From NCBI GenBank assembly GCA_014380615.1, contig JACMJM010000063.1, positions 1 to 32,902 on the forward strand: DNA of 32,902 bases. The letters are read 5' to 3'. Shown here piece after piece: positions 15,343-24,877 of the stretch (its first letter is position 1; every line of letters begins with the position of its first letter). The notes under the pieces were generated by a model, which searched no databases, had not been told where the DNA came from, and saw only the letters and a program-made list of their open reading frames with translations. The translations under genes and the position numbers were made by a program. Source of the DNA: Sphingobacteriaceae bacterium (lineage in GTDB: Bacteria; Bacteroidota; Bacteroidia; Sphingobacteriales; Sphingobacteriaceae).

Positions 15343-17148
15343 TCAATTAGTAGTTATTCTGCATAAGCTGCATACAGTTTCTGCTGCATCATCTACATAG
15401 GTTACAAAATCCAGCCCGGTTTTTTTCAATTGCTCTATTTGTTCGGCTGTAAAATTGAATATATCTTCAATTTTTTTAAGAATATCATTCCCTAGTTTAG
15501 CCGCCATTTCCAGCAGTTCAAAAAACTCATCAATCCATTTTAGCACTTCTTCCTTGCCTTTGCCAACCAGATCAATAAAAAATTGAATACACCTGGTTAT
15601 TGATTCAATAGAAATGCCCGTTCCGGAACCAAACAGTTTTTTGGCATTAGTCATTATAACTTGTAAAATATCTTCCCCTACCGTTCCGAATTTTTTAAAT
15701 AAATCTACCACACTCTTTGTGCCACCAGATACAAAAGCACCGATAATTAATTCGACAATAAAACCCGCGATATTGCCTAAAAAATAGGCAACACGTTCTA
15801 TGCTTACAGAGTTGGTAAGGCTGTATAAATTGAATGATAGTACTTTTTCCATTATTTTCTCTAAAGCAGAAAAAATAATGTTTATAATGTCTGTTTTCAA
15901 AATCATTTGTACAAACTCATCCAGCAATTCGAGCATTTGGGGCACTAATGATTGTGCGTTTGCAGCAGCTTCGCCAATTTTTGCAAGAGCTAAAAAAACG
16001 TAGGCTACCAAATCAATCAGTCCTAAAAATATTTCAACTATAGCATTCCACAAACCGCAATAAAAAGCGTTTAAGGCATTCAGCCATTTCTCTCCTATAT
16101 AGGCAAAAACTGAAACTATGGTATCAATTCCATTATACAAGTTTGCTTTTAGTTCACTGATGTAATTCAAACACTTTTCTACAAATTGATTTAATGAATC
16201 TGGCCCAACATAGTCTTTTACTGCCGGGTTTAACAAGATGCTTAGCTTCGCTTTTAAGGTCGCCTCTTGCTCGTCAATACCTTTTTTTATTGCTCCTGTT
16301 ACATCATTTACCGCTTCAATACCTAATTCCTGCAAATTACTTAGCGTTGAAAACAGTACGGGCTTAAAATTGGCGCCTCCTGAATCGCTTGCCTCCGGGT
16401 CCCAATGCTTATCTTTAAATTCGATGTATTCTCTCGCCGTAGCTGTAATCCAAAGTAATCCATCCGATAAAATAGAATACACAGGAGCCAGAATTATATT
16501 TTGCAGATTTAATAACTGATATAATCCGATCACTACAGACATGGCCGGATTTGAGATTTTACCGGTTTGGATTAGTTCTGTAATTTCTTTTTCAGAAAAA
16601 TCAAGGGTATAACTTTCTCCGTTTATATCGGAGCTTTTATACCGCCCAAAAAAATCGCTTTTAGTTTCGATCAGCGCGATTGTTTTCCTGTCTTTTAAAT
16701 TTGATTGAAATAGAGTCCCGATTTTTATATAGGCTGTTCTGTCGCTAAAAATATCGGTACTATTATCTTCAAGAAAAAAACAAACATCACTGGGATCCGC
16801 ATTGAATTTATCAAACGCTTCTTTTAAATAACTGGCCTCACGTGATATAAAAATTTTGATTTTATAGGTGAATAATTGGCCTTCTCCGGTTTCTAATATC
16901 CCGTTAGAATTACTATCCCAAAACGCCACCATATCCTGCACAAATTGTGGCGATACGTTATTTTCATAAATAACTTTTGTCTGACTTATCTCCGTGCTAT
17001 CGGCACTGGGGAAATAACCATCTTCAATATTGCAGGCATCCATTAAAAACGGGCTCTCTGTAAACGGGCTCGTTGTTCTATACAGATCAAAGCCGCTCGA
17101 AAAACACTGATTTCCAGGGAAACCAGGAAATTTATTATCTAAAGCCAT
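15343..17148 (-). CDS. Helix-rich 601-aa protein with EF-hand-like loop; candidate toxin carrier
   Basis: No named family is recognised with confidence. At residues 78-89, DSNSNGILETGE fits the canonical calcium-binding EF-hand loop (D78, N80, N82, E89). The C-terminal two thirds (about 265-600) is a chain of amphipathic and hydrophobic helices, with the most hydrophobic stretches at about 361-390 (NAFYCGLWNAIVEIFLGLID) and 454-475 (AYFLGNIAGFIVELIIGAFV). This is similar in style to the pre-toxin helical region of Bacteroidota polymorphic toxins that carry HNH tips. No signal peptide. It starts 2 bp after the 1122-aa gene and ends 1 bp before the nuclease toxin gene. It may bind, fold or translocate the toxin; that is inference. 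Confidence 0.75.
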   Translation of the reverse strand: MALDNKFPGFPGNQCFSSGFDLYRTTSPFTESPFLMDACNIEDGYFPSADSTEISQTKVIYENNVSPQFVQDMVAFWDSNSNGILETGEGQLFTYKIKIFISREASYLKEAFDKFNADPSDVCFFLEDNSTDIFSDRTAYIKIGTLFQSNLKDRKTIALIETKSDFFGRYKSSDINGESYTLDFSEKEITELIQTGKISNPAMSVVIGLYQLLNLQNIILAPVYSILSDGLLWITATAREYIEFKDKHWDPEASDSGGANFKPVLFSTLSNLQELGIEAVNDVTGAIKKGIDEQEATLKAKLSILLNPAVKDYVGPDSLNQFVEKCLNYISELKANLYNGIDTIVSVFAYIGEKWLNALNAFYCGLWNAIVEIFLGLIDLVAYVFLALAKIGEAAANAQSLVPQMLELLDEFVQMILKTDIINIIFSALEKIMEKVLSFNLYSLTNSVSIERVAYFLGNIAGFIVELIIGAFVSGGTKSVVDLFKKFGTVGEDILQVIMTNAKKLFGSGTGISIESITRCIQFFIDLVGKGKEEVLKWIDEFFELLEMAAKLGNDILKKIEDIFNFTAEQIEQLKKTGLDFVTYVDDAAETVCSLCRITTN

Positions 17149-17150
17149 GG

Positions 17151-20100
17151 TTATTCAGTTGTCGCTGTGCTGCCTAAAATGGCTGTACTGCTCCGCAATA
17201 AAGTATCCGCTCCACTATCTTCAATTTTATGGCAGCAGGGCAATCCTTCGTCTTCTAAATACACCGAGTTACCCTGAATAATAGTAAGCGTAGTTGGTAC
17301 ACGTGATGACCATACCTTTTCTACAAAACCAAGGGGTTCCATCAATTCTTGGTCGATAGAAATATATAAATCATCGTCCATATCTATCACCAAACCGCCG
17401 CCATTCCAGATATCACCGGTCTCCATGTAAAAATCTACAGCTTCTTCAAATCCCAACCGTACCGGAATTACAACCCTTGCCATTCCGCTTTTTAAAAACC
17501 CTTCAAATATCGAATCTCCATTTCCTGATATCTGTGACAGTTCGGCCCAATCGCATTTTTTTGCCCAGTAATAGGGATAAAATAAATAGGACATCAGACT
17601 CCAATCAAAAGCCTGCTCAAAGAATTTAACATGCGATGAATACCTTTCCCACTGCTCGTTTTGTTTAACTAAAGGAACATCGCATGGACCGTTATAATAG
17701 AAATATCGCCCCTGAGGGAGGTTAAAAGGCTTAGTCAGCATTTCTATAGCAATTCTTTCAATTTCGCGTTGTTCTATACTGCGGCAAGTATCTGTAGATA
17801 ATGTAATATCGGCTTCTTCCTCTGCCGCTGCTTTAGCCGCGGTTTCAACTTCATCCAAGGCACTTTCGTATTCTTCAAGCTGAGTGTTATATTCATCGAA
17901 AATATCCTGATATACGGCTTTCTGCCATCTCACTATTTCTTCTTCATTTGCTTCTACAGTAACTTCAAGTTCAATATTAAAATCATATACATTATTGATG
18001 TTTACTGATACATCCAACGAATTTTTTAAACCCGGCAATGTAATGGTAGTAGATCCTTCTTTTATTTTGCTTTCTTTTTCGCTTGTACCTTCAGAGTCAG
18101 ATAAATCATCCTGATCGTGTACGACGCTGTCATTGTACACAAACAATTTAAAATAGGTTCCCCATTCTGTTCCTTTAAGGTGATAATCAAAGGTGTAATT
18201 CACTTTTACTTTAGTGGCGCTGTATAAGGAGTAATCACCAAATGTTAAAAAGTTCATATTGAAATTGTAGCTCAATTCCTTTGCGTCCGGATCGGCAGAA
18301 CTGGAAGGATCATCTGCCGGGCCGAAACCCATGGTCAATATATCTGTAAGAGGAGAAAGGGGGTCATCAACTGAAATGCCATAATAATTGGCAATTTCCA
18401 AATAATTGTCTTCTTCGATATCCTCATACGAATTAATTCCATATTCACTCGGATGAGCCGGTGCTGTTAGATTTGAACTCGCAGAGGTTTCTGCAGCATC
18501 TGCTTCGGCTTTCTGTTCCACGGCCATTTTATAAAACCTGGCAGGCTCGGGTATCAAAAACTCAATCATTAATCTGTTGCCGTAGTTTATTAAGCGGTTA
18601 GTGTAGATAATATCTATCCAGCGGTAAACTCCGGTTACATGTTCGGTACCTTCACGATTATCAAAGCCATGACGATTATTTTCTTCATATTCTTCCAGAA
18701 TTTTACTGGTTCTTTTTACCGAAGTTTTTTGCAAAATCCGTTCGGTAGCAGTATCTGTAATTTCCTGCGCATACGTTTGTGCTTCGGCATCAGATTCAGA
18801 AGTAGAATTGGTATTGGCATAATCGAAATATCCGTCTGCCGAAACAGTAACACCCATATACGTGCCGCTTACCCCTACAGAAGCTCCCGCAGCGATGCTC
18901 GTATCTTTGTTTAGCAGGTTTGAAATTTCAGATTGCAATTCATACCGTGAAGTAGATACGGTATCTTTTTGATCTTCTATTTCTAATTCAGTAGTTTCTT
19001 CTTCTGTTGTTTCTGAACTGGTAAGACTGCGGGTATGCCTTTCTTTATATTCTCTGGCCATTATATTCTCTATATGAGATACTTCGCCGGGGACATAACA
19101 ACATACTTCCTGCTCCACTTTACGGTAAACACCAATCCCTAAACGATTTACCCCGAATAACTCGGGAGTTGGAGGTGGCGGAGGGAGAAATGATGTAACT
19201 GGAGAAATGGGGTCTTTGAATTCCAGATTTCCAAAAACCGGTGGTTTATCAAAATGGATATTCGTATTTCCCTGCCAGGTACTTCCGTCGTTCAATGTAA
19301 AGTTTCCGTTAAAACTAAATTTGCCTTCACCAGGTTTTAAACCGTCGCTAAGAGGAAGGAAGTATGAATTGTTTCCATTTTGTGACGTAGAAACAGATTC
19401 AAAGTCAGAACCTTTAACTGCTTTACCATTTTCTGGTTTTATTTCATATTCTGCATTTACAATAAACCGGTCTTTACCAACAGAAGCGCTTATATAAATG
19501 CCGGGAATGCCCTGCTGTTTTTGTGCGGATATAGCAAACCGATTTTCTGCTTTATTACTTGTCTTTTTATTCTCTTTTCGTTGAATCTGAGTTTGTCTTT
19601 TCTGATTCTTGAACTTAATAATATGAGTATTTATTTGTTGTTGTAAGGCGCTTATATTAGAATTTGAATCAAAAGATAATTGGGTAGCTATTAAGTCGCT
19701 GGTGGTTTTGGCTAACCTCGAGGCGGATGAAGAATTTGTTTTAATTTGCTTTAACCCCGAATTAGATTGTAAATTTTGCCTTTTCTTGATTAAACTTAAA
19801 TCTGTTTGCGCGGTTTTTAACAGCACTAAATTATGATCAATAAGCCCGGCCTGATGGTCTAAATACAAATTTTTATCACCTGCAATATTTTTATTATCTG
19901 AATTAAAATCAGTTTGCTTACCCGCACTTACACATTTAGATAAAACAATTTTACTTTTTGCCAGTCGGGTTAATATATTAAATACTTTTTCAGAATCGGT
20001 CAGATCCGGGCGCTTTACAAGGTAAGTTGTGGCCAGGTCTTCTATATTCTGCGATTGAAAAAATGTTACAAAATAATTAGCTCTGATTAATTGAATACAA

Positions 20101-20519
20101 GCCTGCCGTACTGATGGCTTTGAACGGACAATAACCTGATAAAGTAAATTGTCCCATAGCAACAATTGATCTGCAAGCTCCAGCGGCACAAGGGTGCTGA
20201 GTTTGGATTCAACAACTAATTTGTCGAGTGCATTTTTTTGAAAAAATAACCATTGCGAGAATTCATACATCTGCGCAAATTTTTCTTTAACTTCTGTGGG
20301 TGTTTTGAAAGCAGAGTGATAAGCTGCGGCAGCTTTTATAGCATTTGATCTGCACTTTTCAATACTTTCTGTCTGAGAATTTTTCAAAATCTGGCTTTTA
20401 TTTTCATCAGGATGAAAAATATACCATAATGATTTTTGTGTGCTATTTAATAGCTGTGGTGTTCTGATGGTAACAAACCTAAACAGATCTGTTTTGATGG
20501 GTTGAATCTGTGCTTCCAT
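17151..20519 (-). CDS. Large 1122-aa multidomain protein, first gene of the toxin operon
   Basis: Start chosen at ATG 20519 (MEAQIQPIKTDLFRFVTIR); a GTG ten codons earlier is possible. No signal peptide or transmembrane segment is seen. Regions by residue: 1-220 helical; 220-330 low-complexity, lysine/glutamine/serine-rich; 345-430 beta-rich; PPPPPTP at about 446-452; a conserved-looking block CCYVPGEVSHIEN (473-485) followed by a long charged helix; a glycine/serine beta-hairpin-like stretch (SIAAGASVGVSGTYMGVTVS, about 541-560), of a kind seen in membrane-inserting proteins; EENNRHGFDNREGTEHVTG; an acidic helix near 860-905; and a C-terminal module with YPYYWAKKCDW (981-991) and MARVVIPVRLGFEEA. 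I know no named domain for these. It is a plausible delivery or assembly component for the nuclease encoded downstream. Confidence 0.8.
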   Translation of the reverse strand: MEAQIQPIKTDLFRFVTIRTPQLLNSTQKSLWYIFHPDENKSQILKNSQTESIEKCRSNAIKAAAAYHSAFKTPTEVKEKFAQMYEFSQWLFFQKNALDKLVVESKLSTLVPLELADQLLLWDNLLYQVIVRSKPSVRQACIQLIRANYFVTFFQSQNIEDLATTYLVKRPDLTDSEKVFNILTRLAKSKIVLSKCVSAGKQTDFNSDNKNIAGDKNLYLDHQAGLIDHNLVLLKTAQTDLSLIKKRQNLQSNSGLKQIKTNSSSASRLAKTTSDLIATQLSFDSNSNISALQQQINTHIIKFKNQKRQTQIQRKENKKTSNKAENRFAISAQKQQGIPGIYISASVGKDRFIVNAEYEIKPENGKAVKGSDFESVSTSQNGNNSYFLPLSDGLKPGEGKFSFNGNFTLNDGSTWQGNTNIHFDKPPVFGNLEFKDPISPVTSFLPPPPPTPELFGVNRLGIGVYRKVEQEVCCYVPGEVSHIENIMAREYKERHTRSLTSSETTEEETTELEIEDQKDTVSTSRYELQSEISNLLNKDTSIAAGASVGVSGTYMGVTVSADGYFDYANTNSTSESDAEAQTYAQEITDTATERILQKTSVKRTSKILEEYEENNRHGFDNREGTEHVTGVYRWIDIIYTNRLINYGNRLMIEFLIPEPARFYKMAVEQKAEADAAETSASSNLTAPAHPSEYGINSYEDIEEDNYLEIANYYGISVDDPLSPLTDILTMGFGPADDPSSSADPDAKELSYNFNMNFLTFGDYSLYSATKVKVNYTFDYHLKGTEWGTYFKLFVYNDSVVHDQDDLSDSEGTSEKESKIKEGSTTITLPGLKNSLDVSVNINNVYDFNIELEVTVEANEEEIVRWQKAVYQDIFDEYNTQLEEYESALDEVETAAKAAAEEEADITLSTDTCRSIEQREIERIAIEMLTKPFNLPQGRYFYYNGPCDVPLVKQNEQWERYSSHVKFFEQAFDWSLMSYLFYPYYWAKKCDWAELSQISGNGDSIFEGFLKSGMARVVIPVRLGFEEAVDFYMETGDIWNGGGLVIDMDDDLYISIDQELMEPLGFVEKVWSSRVPTTLTIIQGNSVYLEDEGLPCCHKIEDSGADTLLRSSTAILGSTATTE

Positions 20520-20760
20520 AGTAATGTATTGTTCATAAAATTTTGTCACAATATAAAAAATTTAACCCAAAAGAAATAGTTAAGTGATTTATGTTAATAA
20601 CTTTTATTCTAAAGCGCAAAATCAATGTTTTTTTAATAAATCTCTGCGGATAAGGGCTGTATTTCATAGGCTGGAGACCTCTCTCTGTCTGCCCGTCAGT
20701 CAGGCGGGCGTTCGAGGCGATGGACTCATAAATACAAAGGAGCTTCAAAATTCAGGATTT
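20520..20760. other. Intergenic region upstream of the toxin operon
   Basis: No gene. The first 60 bases are AT-rich and probably hold the minus-strand promoter of the 1122-aa gene; the minus strand shows TATATTGT, near the -7 consensus, about 30 bases before the ATG. Around 20690-20712 a short imperfect palindrome CTGCCCGTCAGTCAGGCGGGC of dispersed-repeat type is present. Confidence 0.45.
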
Positions 20761-20814
20761 GCCACGAAGATTCAAAGACACGAAGTTTGCTTAGCGCCTT
20801 CGCGTCTTTGTGGC
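20761..20814. repeat. Long palindromic repeat (hairpin)
   Basis: GCCAC…CAAAGACACGAAG (from 20761) is inverted as CTTCGCGTCTTTGTGGC (to 20814), with a 12-base loop. Repeats of the form GCCACGAAGACACAAAGACACG are widespread in Bacteroidota intergenic DNA as far as I recall. It separates the MNIO operon from the toxin operon, and its stem could stop or stabilise transcripts. Confidence 0.7.
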
Positions 20815-20899
20815 AATTTTTACCTTTATGGCGACAGACTTTGAAAGAAGATTAACTATAAGCAAGCCATTCCCATAACCCCAGCTCAGCCCCCTTTTT

Positions 20900-21745
20900 C
20901 TAAACCTCCCCACCTTCCTCATACACCATCCCCATCTGCTTAGCTCCCGGCAGCCAGATCATCAGATCCGCCAGTAAAGTATCCCGCTTAATACCGCTAT
21001 TTTCTGCGGCTATGCCAACCGCTTCGGTGTAATTGCTTTCACTAAGCGCGGTTAAGAAATACCATTGCCAGTCTTCCAGCTCGTACATGGCAATTGCATA
21101 ATTTTTACGGCAAATCGCCATAAAGTTGTTCCGCTTTTCGGGTGTTGCAGCATGTTCCTTGCTCTCCGCTGATCTGATAAAACTGATGAGCGGGTAAGAA
21201 AGCTTCAGAAGGCGAAGACAGGGCGATATGCGAAGAGATATCTGGAGCAATTCAAACATAAAGCTCTCGCTTGCTCCGGCCGACTGAATCTGCTCCAGCC
21301 CTTTGCTGCGTAACACTTCAGATCTCGCACGTTCGGCCATGGCCAGCTCTACCGGCAGATCGAACATACTGTGCCCGGTTTCGGTATCGGCAACAGGCGG
21401 CTGCGAAACTTTGATAAAATCCGGGAAGCTTTTACCCAGATCAAACAGGCTGGGCGAATGGGAGGGCAAACTGCTGAGATAGGCTTGTGCGAAGGTATCG
21501 AACAAGGCAGGCCCAAGAAGCGCCTGCAAGGCGGGATAGTCTGCACGCATGCATTCCATTAGCCTAAGCACATAGCCCCGGGCGTAGACATGAATCCGGT
21601 CGGTGGCCGTAATGTGCGACGATTTGATGAGGCGTGTATAATCTACCTGGTAAGTCCGGTCGGCAGCGTTGATCTTATCCTGAAGCTTGCCCGGACGAAC
21701 AATAATAGAAGTTAACCATTTCTGGACGGTGCTTAGATCACTCAT
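20900..21745 (-). CDS. DUF2063 (HvfC/BufC-type) partner protein of the MNIO enzyme
   Basis: 281 residues. The N-terminal half carries the DUF2063 pattern ([12 protein letters not shown] … [61 protein letters not shown]), the family that includes the BufC/HvfC proteins and is related to the N-terminal part of MbnC. In known systems it binds the precursor and the DUF692 enzyme and is needed for cysteine modification. The gene overlaps the DUF692 gene by 8 bp, so the two are translationally coupled. It was once labelled putative DNA-binding; I see no support for that. Third gene of the operon. Confidence 0.88.
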   Translation of the reverse strand: MSDLSTVQKWLTSIIVRPGKLQDKINAADRTYQVDYTRLIKSSHITATDRIHVYARGYVLRLMECMRADYPALQALLGPALFDTFAQAYLSSLPSHSPSLFDLGKSFPDFIKVSQPPVADTETGHSMFDLPVELAMAERARSEVLRSKGLEQIQSAGASESFMFELLQISLRISPCLRLLKLSYPLISFIRSAESKEHAATPEKRNNFMAICRKNYAIAMYELEDWQWYFLTALSESNYTEAVGIAAENSGIKRDTLLADLMIWLPGAKQMGMVYEEGGEV

Positions 21746-22661
21746 ACGTTACTTTCATTTGGTGGTCCACCGGGTTCGACACCACCTCCGCCTGCTGCGA
21801 CTGGTATACAGGCACATCTGGAATATAGCCTTTCATTACCTCCCTGGCTTTAAGTACCTCGGCCACCAGTTCGGGGTATTCCGGAATATTGGCATCCCAT
21901 TCCAAAAGAGTAGATACACCACCGGTTAGCTCTTGCGCAAGGCGATACAGTTGCCAAACACGAGTAGGAACTGGCTGGTCGTGGGTGTCTATTAAGATTT
22001 GTCCGCAATCTGTTGGCCCGGCAACATGGATTTGCACCACGTGATTGTGTGGAATATTACGAATATAAAATTCAGGATCGAAGTTATGGTTGGTCGCTGA
22101 TACAAATACGTTGTTTACATCGAGCAGTAAACCACAGCCGGTTTGCGTTGCCAGTTCAGAGAGGAACTCCCATTCATGCAGTGTAGAATGTTCAAATTCT
22201 AAATAGGTAGATGGATTTTCTAGCACGAGCGGCCGCTTAAGAATGTCCTGCACCTGGTTTACTCTTGCAACCACGTGTTTCAGGCTCTCCAGGGTTAAAG
22301 GTAAAGGCAGCAGATCGTGGGTGTTAATGCTGGCTACGCCTGTCCAGCAAAGATGGTCCGAGATCCAAACGGGATTTACAAGTTCGGCAAGTTCTTTCAG
22401 CTGAGCAAGATAGGCTAAGTTTAAGGGGTCAGTGCTGCCAATAGACATCGAAACGCCATGCATCACAATGGGGCGCAGAGCGGCAATATGCTCCAGTATA
22501 TGGCGGGCGTACCCCCAGTTATCCAGGTAGTTTTCGCTGATGATTTCGAACCAGTCCACTACCGGATCATTCTTTAGCAGGTAACTGTAATGCTGACTGC
22601 GTAAACCAACGCCCAGGCCTAAATTTGGCAGGCCCAGGCGGTTTTTGCTAATATCATTCAT
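21738..22661 (-). CDS. DUF692 multinuclear non-heme iron oxidative enzyme (MNIO; MbnB/TglH/BufB type)
   Basis: 307-residue TIM-barrel enzyme. Candidate iron ligands, all in the usual order, are present: His68 ([10 protein letters not shown]), Asp102/His103 (SDHLCW), Glu148 (LENPSTY), Asp181/Asn183 (LLLDVNN), His212 (IHVAG), Asp225/His227 (DTHD) and Glu254 (LLEWD). Members of this family use two or three irons and oxygen to rework cysteines in peptides (oxazolone/thioamide in methanobactin, thiooxazole in bufferins, Cys carbon excision in TglH). The gene lies 12 bp after the ferritin-like protein gene, whose cysteine-rich segment is the only visible substrate candidate, and overlaps the DUF2063 partner gene. 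Confidence 0.95.
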   Translation of the reverse strand: MNDISKNRLGLPNLGLGVGLRSQHYSYLLKNDPVVDWFEIISENYLDNWGYARHILEHIAALRPIVMHGVSMSIGSTDPLNLAYLAQLKELAELVNPVWISDHLCWTGVASINTHDLLPLPLTLESLKHVVARVNQVQDILKRPLVLENPSTYLEFEHSTLHEWEFLSELATQTGCGLLLDVNNVFVSATNHNFDPEFYIRNIPHNHVVQIHVAGPTDCGQILIDTHDQPVPTRVWQLYRLAQELTGGVSTLLEWDANIPEYPELVAEVLKAREVMKGYIPDVPVYQSQQAEVVSNPVDHQMKVTYE

Positions 22662-22673
22662 GTAATATTGCTT

Positions 22674-24713
22674 CTAGGTGGAAGGCGGAAAAGCCAGGCG
22701 AATATCGCTGGTAGGCGGTTTTACCGGCTCGGGTGCGTTAGGGTCTCTACTCTCGATCACCCGTTTATAAGCCTCCCATGCAATATCGTGCACAAAATCG
22801 CCCGATTTAAAGATGATCTGTCCGGGGATCTTAGTAGTAGCATGCCGAGGGGCCGGAAAATCATTCAACTCCATAGAGCCTACGTTCTGCTGTCCGCTGG
22901 TATTGGTAAAATCGGGGAAGATCTGCGATGCCGAGATTGGAACTGCACAGCCTCCAAAGCTTTTGCACATGTTATCGCCCGGTGCGCTGTAGGCCGGTGC
23001 TGGTAAACCGCAGCCTGCCTGCACCGCTTTAAGGCTTCCGCCGCAGCTTTTAGACTGGCCAACCTGCTGCACAAATCCGCAACCGCCCTCTGCTTTGCAG
23101 GTGTTTGAACCACGGCAGTTATGGTATACCTCAGGCGAACCGCACGTCAGGTCAGTTGAAGCCGGTTCGTTAAGGTCCAGTCCCTGGCAGGCATGGTACA
23201 GCGTTTTCGCTTTGCGAGGTTGTACACCTACAGAAAGATCTGGTAACTGTCCGAATACCGCCCAGCACATCATCAGCCTATCGCCCGAGCCGCCCATAGA
23301 AGGGAAGGGGAAGCCAACCGCAGGGTTTTCCCAGTATTGATCCAATACCGTTGTAATGCCCGAAATAGCGCCTGTAGCAATCTGGCAAAACTGCTTGTAA
23401 TTGGCTGCGCGTTTTGCCGTATCCGGCGTACCATCGGCATTCAGCGGATTGCCTAAGCGGTTAAGGGCGGCGGCAACGTCTTCAGCGGGAGGCAGGTTAT
23501 ACGTGTTTTTATCGTAGTCGGGAGCCATCAGGTCTTTTGCCGTCCAGCGTTCTGGCTGCCCAATACGCCATTTATCCCAGGTTACAATTTTACCCGAGAT
23601 CAGGTCTTCTTTGATTTCGCCAAAGCGCTCAAAGTGATCTTTTTCTCCGTTATCATAACGGGCATAGGCATGGGTAGAGGGAGCAGGGTTTCCGCTGTCG
23701 GTATAAGATGGATAATCTGCCTTAAGCGCAGCATCTGATGCCTGGTTTACCGGGCTCACTGCCATTAAACCTTTCGCCGGACGTATGTTTTTCTTGATCC
23801 CGTTTCCTTCACCCTGATCGGTAATGGCACAGATCAGTTTAAACACCACTTCTTTTGCCTTTTCGGGCAACCAGCCCGATACGGTGGTTTCAAGCTCCTG
23901 GTATTCTTTATAAGGATGACCGGAGGATACCGTATTAAACAGGTCACGCTGTAAAGCTGCTGGGTCGTAAAGTTTCTCCCAAAGCGTAAATTCTGTGCCA
24001 TCGGCATTTTTGTAAACAATATCCAGGTAATCCCAAAGCGATTGGTACATCTGCCCAATACTGCCGAAGAGTGGCAGCGCGTCTCCTGCTTTCCAGTTTT
24101 GTAATGGAATAGCCGGGAAGTATTTAGAACGGCATTCTTCGCGGATCCGCTCCTTAGCCGTTTCCTCGGGTTCTTCGATAGCCAGAAAAAGCTCGTTTTG
24201 TTCCAAATCCAGCGTGCCCAGTTTAACTTTGATGCTGGCGTATTTCGGGATACAATCTTTAAAATCAAGAATGTAGGGTATGAGAGTACTTTCCGGGCTG
24301 TAGCACGACCATGCAAAATTAGCCGCTTCCGGCGAAAGCTGGGTGAACACTGGCGTTACACCCATAACAGTTGCCAGGTTAGAAGCCAGCTGCAGGTGCA
24401 ACATCTCTTCTACAAACACACTAAAAATGGTGTTAAAGGCTTTAGAGTTTTCGGCAATATTGCCCATACTGTCCATCCCGGGGCGGAAACTTGGCGCCAG
24501 CCCGGGCCAGTACCTGCCCTGGTAAAGCGTGCTTTTTTGTCCGGTAATTTGATGAACACCTTGCAACGAATACAAGGAGCACATGTAAAGCGGAATGGTA
24601 AAAAGCTCCACGTTTACTGCCGCCTGAATCATGGCAGCCACTGCGGCTTTGTCGGTTTCTAAATAGCTGGGATCGCGGTTAAAGAGGGCGGATTTGTCTT
24701 GTGAATTGTACAT
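22674..24713 (-). CDS. VioB-type ferritin-like protein with Cys-rich C-terminal segment; likely MNIO substrate
   Basis: 679 residues, first gene of the operon. Residues about 20-260 match the ferritin-like domain of VioB (iminophenyl-pyruvate dimer synthase type): NVELFTIPLY (Glu36), VEEMLHLQL (Glu103, His106) and further acidic residues that could bind a di-iron site. After a long middle part, residues 505-590 hold nine cysteines (509, 524, 533, 539, 545, 557, 568, 583, 589) in glycine-rich motifs: HACQG, NCRGSNTCKAEGGC, KSCGG, AGCG, MCKSFGGC. CKxxGGC occurs twice. Bufferin-type precursors have similar cysteine motifs, but in peptides of about 100 residues. A conserved-looking tail (FKSGDFVHDIAWEAYKRVIE) follows. 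No signal peptide. It starts 13 bp before the DUF692 gene, which would modify it; that is inference. Confidence 0.85.
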   Translation of the reverse strand: MYNSQDKSALFNRDPSYLETDKAAVAAMIQAAVNVELFTIPLYMCSLYSLQGVHQITGQKSTLYQGRYWPGLAPSFRPGMDSMGNIAENSKAFNTIFSVFVEEMLHLQLASNLATVMGVTPVFTQLSPEAANFAWSCYSPESTLIPYILDFKDCIPKYASIKVKLGTLDLEQNELFLAIEEPEETAKERIREECRSKYFPAIPLQNWKAGDALPLFGSIGQMYQSLWDYLDIVYKNADGTEFTLWEKLYDPAALQRDLFNTVSSGHPYKEYQELETTVSGWLPEKAKEVVFKLICAITDQGEGNGIKKNIRPAKGLMAVSPVNQASDAALKADYPSYTDSGNPAPSTHAYARYDNGEKDHFERFGEIKEDLISGKIVTWDKWRIGQPERWTAKDLMAPDYDKNTYNLPPAEDVAAALNRLGNPLNADGTPDTAKRAANYKQFCQIATGAISGITTVLDQYWENPAVGFPFPSMGGSGDRLMMCWAVFGQLPDLSVGVQPRKAKTLYHACQGLDLNEPASTDLTCGSPEVYHNCRGSNTCKAEGGCGFVQQVGQSKSCGGSLKAVQAGCGLPAPAYSAPGDNMCKSFGGCAVPISASQIFPDFTNTSGQQNVGSMELNDFPAPRHATTKIPGQIIFKSGDFVHDIAWEAYKRVIESRDPNAPEPVKPPTSDIRLAFPPST

Positions 24714-24877
24714 AAAAGTTATAGGTTAATGGATGATTTAAGGTGACGTTAGATTAATGAGTTTCTAAAGTAGCGATTTATTATAAACTTTAGATTAATA
24801 TTTTATCTCCTGATTGTTAAGTACTAATTGGGGCTTCGATTCAAAGGCAGGGGGTTGAATTATTACCTAAAACATAA
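24714..24877. other. Upstream region of the MNIO operon
   Basis: AT-rich, no gene. It should contain the minus-strand promoter of the ferritin-like gene; I see only a weak TACTTTAG (minus strand, about 24765-24772) and no clear -33 element. Confidence 0.3.

Noticed and set aside
20520..20549. GTG start ten codons upstream for the 1122-aa protein
   Set aside because: The ATG at 20519 begins a clean N-terminus and is the commoner codon; the GTG would overlap the probable -7 box.
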